Shown here: piece after piece, positions 43,501 to 52,733 of the stretch | Layout of the letters: each line of letters starts with the position of its first letter | Position numbering within the stretch: position 1 is the stretch's first letter | IMG/VR virus record: IMGVR_UViG_3300025168_000032 | Coordinates: 1 to 64,000 of that record | From: a virus | Length of the DNA stretch: 64,000 bases | Direction: 5' to 3' (one strand) | Notes under the pieces: generated by a model | Told to the model about the DNA's origin: nothing | Seen by the model: the letters and a program-made list of their open reading frames with translations, nothing else | The model's database searches: none | Position numbers and translations under genes: made by a program

Positions 43501-46500
43501 AAGGGGATAAAGAAGAATCAATCATCAAAGACGATGATGTTAGTGACAACCTGTACGCCCTTGAGAAGAGTATGGGCCAAGTAGTTTCAGAAGAAATGTT
43601 AAAGATGTTCTCCTCTGTTAAGGAAATGAATAATCTTGTTGGTAAGGCAATAGATAGATATAGGATAGAATACAAAAATTTGAACATCTTGAGAAGATTG
43701 TTTTTCGAAAAAAATGAGGGAGACCCAAATTTCGATCGATTTACTGAGTATTTTAAATGGATTGATGTAACTGTGTCTGAAATGGTAAACCAGTTGTTCC
43801 CAATCAGCACCAGACACTCAAAAGGTATTTCTAATATTATTGAAAGTCACATGTTGGAGCGTAACAAGTATCAAAATAAGTTCCCCCTTCTGGATATATA
43901 CTCAGCGACAGAGACCAGTATTAAAAGTTATTCTGAGTTAAATTATAATTGGAAATTCGGTCATGCTCCGTTGCCTGATTCTGAAAATGATAATTGCCTT
44001 TGGAACAAAGATCGGGAAGTAAGAACGGATATAGCAGATCGCGAATCAATAAGAAAAGTTATCCTTAACCACAATAATGCTACAGCGTTGAGTGCCTCAA
44101 CTGAGACAGGTGTTGTTTACGAGGCCTCGACTTACGCTATAAGGAAATTGGCCAAACCATACTCTATCGAGACAACGCTTGGTAGCAGAATACACGCTGG
44201 TATAAACCATCCCGAGAACAAAGACAGAGACTTTATCCACAATGCAGTAAGTCGCCATGGTGATAAAACAAACATTGGCATACCAAAAAATGTCGTTTTA
44301 GTTGGTGGTGGCACTGGCTCTGGTGTTATAACAAAACGAAGATGTGACGACATACACAGGCCGAACATTAAAGAAAATTTAAATGTTGATGCGTTCATAG
44401 GTAAATACGCTGGTGGTGGATCTACACCAACTCCCACAAACGCTAATGAAACTTACAATTACAGAACTGATGTTTCGAAGTTGCCATTGACAATTGTTTC
44501 TCAATCAGTACGTAGTGGTTATGGGGCTTCGGTTTTGAATGAATATCATGATGTCAGGATAACCAATCTCCACTCTGACACTACTGATTTTACAAACGAA
44601 ATCCCAATGCAGGGCCCTTTTACAAATACTTGGGTTGGCGGTCACCAATCTAGACACATCGAGGTTAATAGATACGATAACACCCTGAATGATGACGATT
44701 CAGGCGGTGCTCCCCCTAATAATATCCACAATCAGTACACCAGACCAGAGGCATGGCGTCTATTGTTCGGAGAAAGAGACTCGGGTGGATTCACTAAGTA
44801 TGATGGAGCCTTTGGATTCACAGGTTTCGATTATGGCGGCCCTTATCCCGACCCGGCAAGAAAAGGAGCAACTTTTTACCGTGGCGAAAGAGCCAAGCGA
44901 CCTGTTAATATCGAAAACATAAAAACCACGACAGGGAGCATCAGCCACGGAAGCTTTTACCAAAATTATGAGTTAGTTTCTGCTGTCGGGAAACAAGAAA
45001 ATAATCTTTATTTTAGGAAAAACCCGGTACAGTCAAATTACTTACCGACTTCTATAACAGCATCGTTGCCGACGACGACTCACCCGTTGACCCTTGTGGC
45101 GTATGCAGCAACAGCCAATGGTAATGTTTTTGGTAAACACTCGAACAATAGACAACCAGACATCCCGGCAGTCACGGGAGCCACAGCTAGCGCAGAGTTC
45201 AACGCTTATGGTACATCCGGATCGAATGAGTACTCCCTGATTAATACTTGGCTTGAGCAAGCGGGTAAAAACCATGGTATCTTGATTGAAGATGTGGGTA
45301 TCTCAATAGGGGTATCAGGCTCAGCAGCATATTCAGGCGATTTTGACACTGTTGCAAAACCAACAGGAAGCTCGGTTGAATACTGGAATGAATTAAATAG
45401 ACTTTTGACTGCTGTTCCTGCTATAACTTCAACTTATTCAATAGTAAACGCGGTCGATAATTATAGTCAAGGCTTTACCTGTCATTCAATTAACGGTCAG
45501 AACGTAGCCCTGAGCAGTAGCACGCTTGTAGGAGCCAGTGGTTCGGCAGCTTTTACTTTTTCATCATGGATAAATGTGTCCACCGCTTCGACTGGTCATG
45601 TCAAAAATCTGTTTTATACGGCAGCTTCTAAAGGCGGTCAAAGATCAGCAGAAATAAAAATTGATACAAATGGCCACTTATCTCTTACAAGGTATGGGGT
45701 TACTGGTGGTGGCGGATCTTCTAATTCGACAATTCAGATAAACGATTTTCAGGCTAGTTATAGCGGAAGCTGGATACACCTTGCATGTATATGTGGTGCA
45801 GACTACACTACAAGAGGCCAAACAGCATTTTATGTCAATGGGGTGTCTCAATCAGTAAATTCCGAGAGTCCCGGTGGCGGAACCGCACATGTAATTTCTG
45901 GGGCGGTATTTGTAATGAGCAACGGACATCAAGCAGATAGTCACTACTTCCCTTTTCAAGGAAAATATGATGAAGTATCGTATTGGAAAGCCCCATTGAC
46001 TGCCGTTCAGGTAATACAATTATACAATTGTGGTACAAAGTTTAATTTAACAGGCGCCTCCGCTGGAACTTATCTTCCAACTGGTGATTTGACTTCTTGG
46101 TGGACCTTTGATGATACTACAATTACAGGTAGTATGCACACCGGGTTTACAATCACAGACCATGCTGCCACATTTGGGGCTAATACGTTAACCGTTAAAG
46201 ACAAATATCAAGAAGCAGGGTCGGGCATCTTATTAACACCAGTAAGCGGAGTTATAAATGCAAAACCAATGGCGCTGTTTTCATTAAAAACGTCAACAAA
46301 CACCGCTGCTTACAACGGGGAAACAACACACGGAATAACAGCCGGGTTCGTTACTAGTTCTGCGATTACTATTGGTGTCGACCACTTTGCTTATCTGAAT
46401 TGTACAAGCTCCTTATCTGGAACTATTTCATTTACTGGTGGTATTAATGACTCTGTTGCTTCAAGGAACTTGCATTCGATCAATGACTCTCTTCTTGGCG

Positions 46501-47810
46501 AATCTAAAAACAGAACAATTATAACATCTCGCTTTTCAGCACCGGGTGGTATTGAAGTGCAAAGCAAGGGGTATTTAGATGCATACTCTCACGAATATTC
46601 TGTTCACAATGCACTGCCATATAGAAATCTGACAGTTAGAGGCTCTGGTTCAGGCGAGTCTGGTACGATTAGGGCTATAGATATACATGGCAACAGATCA
46701 GGCTTAAGAACACATCTACAAAGACATAGTGGTAAATTTGGAAGCGATTCAGGAGTGGGCTCCGTCACCTCGACAGAGTATGTCACTGTTCCCTCGTTTC
46801 ATAAAATACCAAGAAATGTTAGCAGAAAACCAACCAGTACTTCTCAATTATTATCTCCTGTTTTTAATGAGGACCATAACAACGCCTTTTTTCAGAGTCC
46901 AATTCCGCAAAGTGATTACCAATATAGTTGGGTTACCTCATCTTTAAACTATAACTATGGAATCAGAAGTGGAAAACAACGGGTTTATGGTTACCTCCCA
47001 AGGGATGGTGAATTAGTAAACACAGACTTGGATCAAAGTGCTAATTTTTCAAGTAACACTAGTTTTATCGAGATAGGCACGGATACTCTGTGGAACGGTA
47101 TTGTTGGCCAAGGAAGTTCCAATAGAACAATGGCTTGCGCTTTCTGGTTTAAAAGAACAACAGATACTGTCTCATACGACTATCAAAGAATTCTTTCCTT
47201 CTCATATAGAGATTTGCAATTATCTTTGTTCGAAAACAAATTTAGATTCGAGGCAGACTGGTCTACAACAGATGGGGTTTGGATTTCCAAGGAGACGTTT
47301 GAACTCAACAGGTGGTACCACATAGTTCTTATGTATGATGGTGGTGCAACTTCGAATGATCCGGTACTATATATTGATGGAGCCCTAGCGAATGGTTTCG
47401 ATGAAACGGCAACCCCAGTCGGAAGCCTTGTGCCCTTATCTGGACAAAATTGTTACATAGGAAATAGTTATTTTAAGAACGAAGCATTTAGGGGAAATTT
47501 GGATAACTTTGCAATCTTTAGCGATGGGTTATCGCAAGCGAATGTAACCACCCTATATAACGATGGTGATAGATTCAGGGAATACGCGTATAGGACAAAC
47601 ATGGAATTGTATTACAGAATGGGCGCAGGAAGCTACAAGGGGCTTACGCTGGAAAGTTTTAGTGAAGACACAACAAGTAACTTTTATGACATTTCAGGTA
47701 ACGGTAGAAATTCTACTGATGCTGCTAATTTATCATTTACAACTTTATTTTCGTACACTGTTTACGATGCGATAACCTTTCCCACAGCCTCAGAGATTTT
47801 TGGAGTATAA
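40542..47810 (+). CDS. Giant baseplate/tail protein with three LamG-like domains (2422 aa)
   Basis: 2422 residues. Three LamG/concanavalin-like lectin folds can be seen, each with the typical opening strand and closing DxxxxW/F stretch: about 167-355 (GWTVEFWLKKDDF ... LDDFRFWKARRTSEEV), about 1670-1830 (FTFSSWINVS ... YDEVSYWKAPLT) and about 2196-2342 (ACAFWFKRTTD ... LDNFAIFSDGLS). Between the first and second is a helix-rich core (for example SEEMLKMFSSVKEMNN, about residue 1010) and a long beta region. It overlaps the DNRLRE-like gene by 11 bases. The lectin-like folds suggest binding of host surface sugars or baseplate stabilisation. No T4 counterpart is obvious. Confidence 0.83.
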   Translation: MSIRDLFEKPVSIENVSTSSMKVESNEYIIESTKRDKTFQPYVDFSSASNFAKFGSAYEYYTKALERIYGDYPYDGSEKEKTKFEISSSYLDKYIFDKLYPKSTGYINFSYGGWGSGSPDAQGYGSTVASSDYEYIFIRGGIHTASSGMENSPLYKTFDNSVVYDSAASRTSTFTLDPEKGWTVEFWLKKDDFDATKSSREVILDLWNNNSTGGSTYGRFTLSLNGGSALNGLNSFQMTFRSGSLASGKGIFEQTVCSSTFHTSSLATWGHYALSVVSESSGLITRFYTNGDLNQKTTHNVGGAMGSVGGRINGYIGSLIGTTSHLSPSNQYAGKLSASLDDFRFWKARRTSEEVYDNWYVPANGGTNTDDANIDLGLYYKFNEGITGYSSKDSVVLDYSGRIINGSWTGYAAGSRNTGSAFVSSSLVTTEKEDPIVYSTHPTVVNLLSELQTSGSDWDVINPSLLYNTIPQWIRDEDEETNSNVKYLYQIIASHFDTLHSQITALPSLQNRVFPSSSYKALPFAKDMLESKGLVTPNLFVNSNLIEMFGDRDDNQVLFEEKLSEIKNLIYTNIYNNLDFIYKSKGTERSIRNMLRCFGIDDEIVKLNVYTDGGTHYFNDKHKQTSQTTKYINFNSGSLMSATMFLTASDSNSLSYISGSEASKSEQFSAFTAEIDVVVPYKLKMHEKGHFDTSFLSSSIFGMHRPADGGAGTDYTWRPLTEDIGNFQIYLLRDGIESENAQFVLTNRDGSLYLTSSVYNQIYNNQRWNIAVRVKPDKYPLIGNIVSSSNPTYNVELYGVTHDYDDVRSEFTVTSSVSYDSGSAFLSDSKRFYFGSHVENFTGSVLQQTDMKIGAFRFYMDYLEDSIIKQHNLDPSNYGLRKSYQSPTLFSLNLDKQVPSADLIAANHDFSTVTGSNASGQFIVEDLSSGSSDVIYGWIDNINRREHRVLGHGFPASVSTMVDNEPIFSFKKELPEIAFTANNVFIKGDKEESIIKDDDVSDNLYALEKSMGQVVSEEMLKMFSSVKEMNNLVGKAIDRYRIEYKNLNILRRLFFEKNEGDPNFDRFTEYFKWIDVTVSEMVNQLFPISTRHSKGISNIIESHMLERNKYQNKFPLLDIYSATETSIKSYSELNYNWKFGHAPLPDSENDNCLWNKDREVRTDIADRESIRKVILNHNNATALSASTETGVVYEASTYAIRKLAKPYSIETTLGSRIHAGINHPENKDRDFIHNAVSRHGDKTNIGIPKNVVLVGGGTGSGVITKRRCDDIHRPNIKENLNVDAFIGKYAGGGSTPTPTNANETYNYRTDVSKLPLTIVSQSVRSGYGASVLNEYHDVRITNLHSDTTDFTNEIPMQGPFTNTWVGGHQSRHIEVNRYDNTLNDDDSGGAPPNNIHNQYTRPEAWRLLFGERDSGGFTKYDGAFGFTGFDYGGPYPDPARKGATFYRGERAKRPVNIENIKTTTGSISHGSFYQNYELVSAVGKQENNLYFRKNPVQSNYLPTSITASLPTTTHPLTLVAYAATANGNVFGKHSNNRQPDIPAVTGATASAEFNAYGTSGSNEYSLINTWLEQAGKNHGILIEDVGISIGVSGSAAYSGDFDTVAKPTGSSVEYWNELNRLLTAVPAITSTYSIVNAVDNYSQGFTCHSINGQNVALSSSTLVGASGSAAFTFSSWINVSTASTGHVKNLFYTAASKGGQRSAEIKIDTNGHLSLTRYGVTGGGGSSNSTIQINDFQASYSGSWIHLACICGADYTTRGQTAFYVNGVSQSVNSESPGGGTAHVISGAVFVMSNGHQADSHYFPFQGKYDEVSYWKAPLTAVQVIQLYNCGTKFNLTGASAGTYLPTGDLTSWWTFDDTTITGSMHTGFTITDHAATFGANTLTVKDKYQEAGSGILLTPVSGVINAKPMALFSLKTSTNTAAYNGETTHGITAGFVTSSAITIGVDHFAYLNCTSSLSGTISFTGGINDSVASRNLHSINDSLLGESKNRTIITSRFSAPGGIEVQSKGYLDAYSHEYSVHNALPYRNLTVRGSGSGESGTIRAIDIHGNRSGLRTHLQRHSGKFGSDSGVGSVTSTEYVTVPSFHKIPRNVSRKPTSTSQLLSPVFNEDHNNAFFQSPIPQSDYQYSWVTSSLNYNYGIRSGKQRVYGYLPRDGELVNTDLDQSANFSSNTSFIEIGTDTLWNGIVGQGSSNRTMACAFWFKRTTDTVSYDYQRILSFSYRDLQLSLFENKFRFEADWSTTDGVWISKETFELNRWYHIVLMYDGGATSNDPVLYIDGALANGFDETATPVGSLVPLSGQNCYIGNSYFKNEAFRGNLDNFAIFSDGLSQANVTTLYNDGDRFREYAYRTNMELYYRMGAGSYKGLTLESFSEDTTSNFYDISGNGRNSTDAANLSFTTLFSYTVYDAITFPTASEIFGV

Positions 47811-47811
47811 A

Positions 47812-50800
47812 ATGGCGAATTATTATTTAGATTATGTAGGATTGAACACATTCATTTATGAACCGGTTGGTTATGACGAAGACGCTCAACTGGCACGGGA
47901 GTTTGTATCTTTCGGGTCATTTGTTCAGTTTAAACAAAACCATATTGGGTCGACGTTGGGCGGAACCACTCCAAACGATCTTAAATATGTTAAAAATTTT
48001 GATTTCCCAGCACACTTGGTCGACCCACAGACCGGAGCCCATGCAGCTAATGACGCTGGTCTCCTTCGGGCAACTGCATCGTTTTTTCCTGCTCTTATAC
48101 TCCATCGCAATGGTCCTTATGGTTTTCCAACGTGGAAACAAATCAGGGTTGGCGATAATCCCCTCACTCGTAGACAAAAGAAGAGCAACATTTTCACCTT
48201 TGTTCGAGAGCCCGGAGAAGAGTTTTCTTTCAAAATGGCAGGCAAACAACACACCTTAAGAAGCAAATATGGAGCAATTGAGGCGTACCACGAAAGTCCG
48301 GTTACATCAAAATATAAACCATTTGTGGTTTCTGTTGGGAGCATTCAGGGAGACTCGCTGAGTCGTTTTAGAATAAAAGCCTCATACGGAAATGCAATAG
48401 CTGGCTTTACAAATCCAGAAATAAATAATTATTATGACTTTAATGACAAGGAAAGCGATGAGTTTAATCAAATTAAAAAAGAATACCTCAATGGTGGATT
48501 AGATAGCGATGGCAGCTTAGTTGATTCATTTGAATCATTTACCTATAGGGAGGTAGTGTTTCCACAAAAGCAATACACATATAGGCATTTCAAGAGACAA
48601 AGAACCACTTTCTCTTTCCCGTGGAGATATGAGAGAACAAACAGAAATTCTAATGGGCAAATATCCAATGGGTTTGGTACCGCCCCTGTATCCCAAAGCG
48701 TATGGCCCTTGGACGTAACGGAAAATTGGGCGACAACGATAGTAGGTGCATCTAGGCTTGCCCTCGGCAGCGCCCCGAACGAAGTTTATTTTGGTCTAAC
48801 AGAGGGCTCCAATACTAATCCCGGTATCTTGTGGAATAGATATAGTAGTTTTAATAAAAACAATACCTCTTATTTGACCTTTGGCCTTATAAATACTCAT
48901 TTCGCCCCTGCTCCAATATATGCCCGAAGACATACATTAATACAATCAGAGTCAGTAGTTTCTCCATGTGGTATGCCTATAGAGGGAATTAGATATGGAA
49001 CAACGCTTGGTGATATAGCGATGGAACATATACCACAGGGCGAAGCAGCATGGGACACCCCATCACAATCTGGTCGTGCTCCATTTTATGACACATATAA
49101 TTTGTACCACGTAGATCTCAAAAGCAAATACAAAGATTATTCTATAATTCCAGAATTTAGAATGTCCAATCACGTAAAAGCTTACCAGTCAACTGGTTCT
49201 ATTGAACAAAACTTGAGTATTTTTGAGCTAACAGGAGGCCTTGCTTCTACCACAGGCTCAGCAGAGGCTAATTTCTATAAAATCTTTACAAATACTGACT
49301 TTATGGAACATTTTGAATTTGTCAAAGAAGAACATAAGGATTTTGTTAAACCAAGCAGGCTTATGTTAAAGTGCAAAGCGGTTAAAAAGTTCTTACCTTA
49401 TGACGGTTTTTATCCCGTTCAGCGATCTGTCGAGGTAGCAAAGCAGTTTTTCCAATCATATTCGGGATCTTTCACGGTTACCGCTAGTAGCACCTCTTGG
49501 GGTACGGGCAACAAACCAGAATTTGCAATGCAAAATGTTCTTGCTCCGATGTTTGCTCCCGGAGTATTATACAATTCAATAAAATCCGGGGTAGCAGTTG
49601 ATTACCCCATCGTAACGGGGTCCTATATGGCATCGGGAACCGAGGGGTCAAATGAAAATCTAAATGCGATTTTGTCGCACCCAACTCTAGATGCTGACCA
49701 ATACATGATAAGACTCAAATACGATGCGTCGACTGACGGGATAGTCAACTGGGATAAGAGAGTTCCCTTTAAAGCGCTGATCGAGCCTGCAAGACACTTG
49801 TCAAGTTATTCAATCCCCACCCAAGAACCACATGCCAGCGGAAACGTATCAGCTTCTGTTTTCTTTTCTCCTAAGTCCGGGCCACTATACAAGCTAATGA
49901 TACATAATTATTTGGCAGAAATCCCAGAGTTCTTTTTGAAAGGGAAAGAATTTTCTAGAATTGCATCTAAAAAATCAAGCGATCCAACAGTGGGGAACGC
50001 TAGAAAGGATCACACATATATGATGAGAGTGAAGATGTTTAAATCGACATTGTCTGGTACTTTTGCTCAGGGTCCACTCGCTGTTGCAACTGATATCGGG
50101 GTAGAAACTCCGCAGATTACGGATGTCAACAACTTCGAAACTTTTACAATGTATTCTAGGCCTAGCGCCTTTGGTCCTCCAAGTATTTGGAGACACGCAA
50201 ACGGAGTGAATGTCAAAACAGTTCAGGATTCGAGAGAAGGTTATAATTATCCTTTTACTCCTCCTTATTATCATGGTGAGGGATGGGCTGATATCAGATT
50301 CCAGCCAAGCGAAACTAAAAAATATACTATAAATGAGATAGTAAACCAATCCACTGTTGAGTATTTTCGGTGGATTGACGAAAACTCTTTGGCTGGCTTA
50401 TCGCCCAGCTATGGAAACAAAGAAACCATTGGGGACAAAGCAAATGATACATTTCTTCAACTTTCTGCCTCGCTAAACCTCTTCACGAAAGCCTCCGTCA
50501 GTACTACTGGGCAAGGCGCAAATGAGCAAACAATCGTGGTCTCTACAACGGCAAACGATGACCAACACTGGGTTATACAACCACACTTTGAATCACCAAT
50601 GTTAAACTTTAATCATTTGTCTGCTTCGACTTCTATCACTTTGCCGTTAAACGGCTCCGAGTCCGTGCCAAGAGGAATGTGGCACCAATATGGAAGAATC
50701 GAGGAAGATCCATCCAAAGGAATATTTATGCAAGTCACGGATGTTCCAGACAGACATATTGAAATTATAAATGGAGGAGTTCCAGAGTCTTCTGCTAAAG

Positions 50801-51765
50801 ACCCCACCACTTCCACAACAGGCTCGCTAATGGACCTATGCGGATTCAATAGTGCCCCAGTTAAAATGGGACAGTTGGCTGACACCAAAGAAGTAAGAGA
50901 AGCAGTGGTTGCTGTTCCTTTTATCGAAGAAGAAGGCAGAAGAAAATTTTTCAAATTAGATGAAAAGGAAGTCCGAGTCGCGATACAGCGCTCGAAAGGG
51001 AAAAGTGCTTTAGCCTTAATCAACCAAGGCTTTCCTGAAGAAATACCAGAAAGTGTCCAAAACATGGTTGATAAGATGAAGCATTATGTTTTTCCACCCC
51101 CAATGGACTTCTATAACGATTTAAGGTCAGTTGACCCGATTGCGATGTATATTTTTGAATTTAAACATAAATTTGGAAAACAAGACTTGGCAGATATGTG
51201 GCAAGGGGTTCAACCAAACATTGGAATTTCCCATGAAGAGGCAACGGCATATAGCAGTCATAGTCTGCTAGAGGAAGAGCTTCTCGGGCAAAACAGCGAC
51301 ATACCTGATCGTCTTCGGTGGATGATCTTTAAGGTAAAACAGAGAGCAAAGGTAAATTTTTACGACAAGAGTATTATTAAACAAGTGGGGAATGCTTCAC
51401 AAGGAGCGATAGCTAATGTTGACCAAGATATAGCGGATTCGTTCGAGAGTTTATTAAAGGCCGGCAACGACTCGGGTCCACCAATTTCATTCAATTGGCC
51501 TTATGATTTCTTTTCGTTGGTTGAACTAATTAAGTTGGAAGCTAATGTCAAGTTTAGTGAGGAGTCCAAACTTCCTCAAACTGGTGGTATAATGAAAAGC
51601 GCAACACAAGCTATAATGAGAAATATCCCGAAGAAAGCCGATCAAGATACATCGACTGAAGCTCTTATGGAGACCAATAGAACATATTATAGTGCCGCTG
51701 GGTCTACCAAGATCACATACAGCGATGGTTCTACAAAATGGGTAGCAGGAGATAAAACATCATGA
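47812..51765 (+). CDS. Large tail/baseplate structural protein, unknown function
   Basis: About 1317 residues. ATG 47812 is chosen because GGAG lies at 47802-47805 and the stop of the preceding gene is just upstream. An in-frame ATG at 47800 would overlap the preceding gene and the ribosome site. The sequence is beta-rich with aromatic residues (KQYTYRHFKRQRTTFSFPW, YHGEGWADIRFQPSE) and a helical acidic end, RKFFKLDEKEVRVAIQRSKG. I do not recognise a family. It is likely a component of the tail tip or fibre network. It ends in an ATGA overlap with the next gene. Confidence 0.75.
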   Translation: MANYYLDYVGLNTFIYEPVGYDEDAQLAREFVSFGSFVQFKQNHIGSTLGGTTPNDLKYVKNFDFPAHLVDPQTGAHAANDAGLLRATASFFPALILHRNGPYGFPTWKQIRVGDNPLTRRQKKSNIFTFVREPGEEFSFKMAGKQHTLRSKYGAIEAYHESPVTSKYKPFVVSVGSIQGDSLSRFRIKASYGNAIAGFTNPEINNYYDFNDKESDEFNQIKKEYLNGGLDSDGSLVDSFESFTYREVVFPQKQYTYRHFKRQRTTFSFPWRYERTNRNSNGQISNGFGTAPVSQSVWPLDVTENWATTIVGASRLALGSAPNEVYFGLTEGSNTNPGILWNRYSSFNKNNTSYLTFGLINTHFAPAPIYARRHTLIQSESVVSPCGMPIEGIRYGTTLGDIAMEHIPQGEAAWDTPSQSGRAPFYDTYNLYHVDLKSKYKDYSIIPEFRMSNHVKAYQSTGSIEQNLSIFELTGGLASTTGSAEANFYKIFTNTDFMEHFEFVKEEHKDFVKPSRLMLKCKAVKKFLPYDGFYPVQRSVEVAKQFFQSYSGSFTVTASSTSWGTGNKPEFAMQNVLAPMFAPGVLYNSIKSGVAVDYPIVTGSYMASGTEGSNENLNAILSHPTLDADQYMIRLKYDASTDGIVNWDKRVPFKALIEPARHLSSYSIPTQEPHASGNVSASVFFSPKSGPLYKLMIHNYLAEIPEFFLKGKEFSRIASKKSSDPTVGNARKDHTYMMRVKMFKSTLSGTFAQGPLAVATDIGVETPQITDVNNFETFTMYSRPSAFGPPSIWRHANGVNVKTVQDSREGYNYPFTPPYYHGEGWADIRFQPSETKKYTINEIVNQSTVEYFRWIDENSLAGLSPSYGNKETIGDKANDTFLQLSASLNLFTKASVSTTGQGANEQTIVVSTTANDDQHWVIQPHFESPMLNFNHLSASTSITLPLNGSESVPRGMWHQYGRIEEDPSKGIFMQVTDVPDRHIEIINGGVPESSAKDPTTSTTGSLMDLCGFNSAPVKMGQLADTKEVREAVVAVPFIEEEGRRKFFKLDEKEVRVAIQRSKGKSALALINQGFPEEIPESVQNMVDKMKHYVFPPPMDFYNDLRSVDPIAMYIFEFKHKFGKQDLADMWQGVQPNIGISHEEATAYSSHSLLEEELLGQNSDIPDRLRWMIFKVKQRAKVNFYDKSIIKQVGNASQGAIANVDQDIADSFESLLKAGNDSGPPISFNWPYDFFSLVELIKLEANVKFSEESKLPQTGGIMKSATQAIMRNIPKKADQDTSTEALMETNRTYYSAAGSTKITYSDGSTKWVAGDKTS

Positions 51766-52733
51766 CTTTTTTTAATAAAAAGGAAGATGTTATTAAGATA
51801 GAGTTGACTCCTCACGGTAGAAAGTTACTGTCGCAAGGAAAACTAAAACCAGAGTTTTATGCTTTTTTTGATGATGATGTGATTTATGATTCAGAACGTG
51901 GAGGCTTTACGGAAACCAACTTACAATCAAAAACTAGAATTTTGTCAGAAACTCCGTCGCTAAGACCACAAACAACTCACCGTGGGGTAGATACTGGGCT
52001 TAAGAGTTCTTTGTCGATAGACAAGAACGATTCGATGACTTATGCGATTGGAACTAACAATTTTTCTGACCAAGATGCGGTTGGTTGGGAAGCCTACATA
52101 CTACAGGGTGAGGCTGATACTTTTTCTTATAATTACACAACCAACACAAACGAAAATATCAAAATTCCTCAAGTTAATAGTTTGTTGAACTTTACGATGT
52201 CAATTGGTGATGTTAGGCAAGGTGGCATGCCAACTTCAAATTACATTGATTATAGCCCGGATATGGGAGCAGACGATGCAAGCTTTATACGAGTAAAAGA
52301 GCAGGAAATGTTAATATATCTTAGTGAAAAGAACGGATTTAATACTAGTGACAATTACACAATGGATGTCTTTTTATACGAAGAGGATAAAGCTGAATAT
52401 AAAAAGCTTAAATTTCTTTCTAGGGATATTGATGAAAACGAAATAAAAAATGACATACTTAGATTAAGAACCCCCGGAAGTGAAGATGGCATTTTCGAAC
52501 AACCAGAAGAGAGTGTCGATGCTGACACGGTCGAGCAATACTTTGACCTCATGATTGATTCCGAGGTGTCAAGAATCAAAATATGTGAGGGTATAAGATC
52601 CTTGAGTGCAAAAGATATATTTGTTGATTTGCAAGATTACGATTGCGATGATTTGCTGGATAAAGAGGAAGCTTTAGATGTTAATATATATTCTACTGGA
52701 AACAATGACATAGAGGTATGCGAAGATGAGTGA
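51762..52733 (+). CDS. Tail-associated structural protein with HGR-type N-terminal motif
   Basis: 323 residues. The N-terminal IKIELTPHGRKLLSQGKLKPEFYAF resembles the opening of the protein at 57873 (IILDAVLTDHGRMVLAKGDG), so both belong to a related family of phage structural proteins, perhaps fibre or collar proteins. The C-terminal half is acidic with a Cys-containing tail (YDCDDLLDKEEA, EVCEDE). It has no enzyme motif. Overlaps both neighbours. Confidence 0.73.
   Translation: MTFFNKKEDVIKIELTPHGRKLLSQGKLKPEFYAFFDDDVIYDSERGGFTETNLQSKTRILSETPSLRPQTTHRGVDTGLKSSLSIDKNDSMTYAIGTNNFSDQDAVGWEAYILQGEADTFSYNYTTNTNENIKIPQVNSLLNFTMSIGDVRQGGMPTSNYIDYSPDMGADDASFIRVKEQEMLIYLSEKNGFNTSDNYTMDVFLYEEDKAEYKKLKFLSRDIDENEIKNDILRLRTPGSEDGIFEQPEESVDADTVEQYFDLMIDSEVSRIKICEGIRSLSAKDIFVDLQDYDCDDLLDKEEALDVNIYSTGNNDIEVCEDE

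Noticed and set aside
48888-48895. TATAAATA late-promoter motif
   Set aside because: It lies deep inside the 47812-51765 gene with no gene start near. AT-rich sequence gives such matches by chance.
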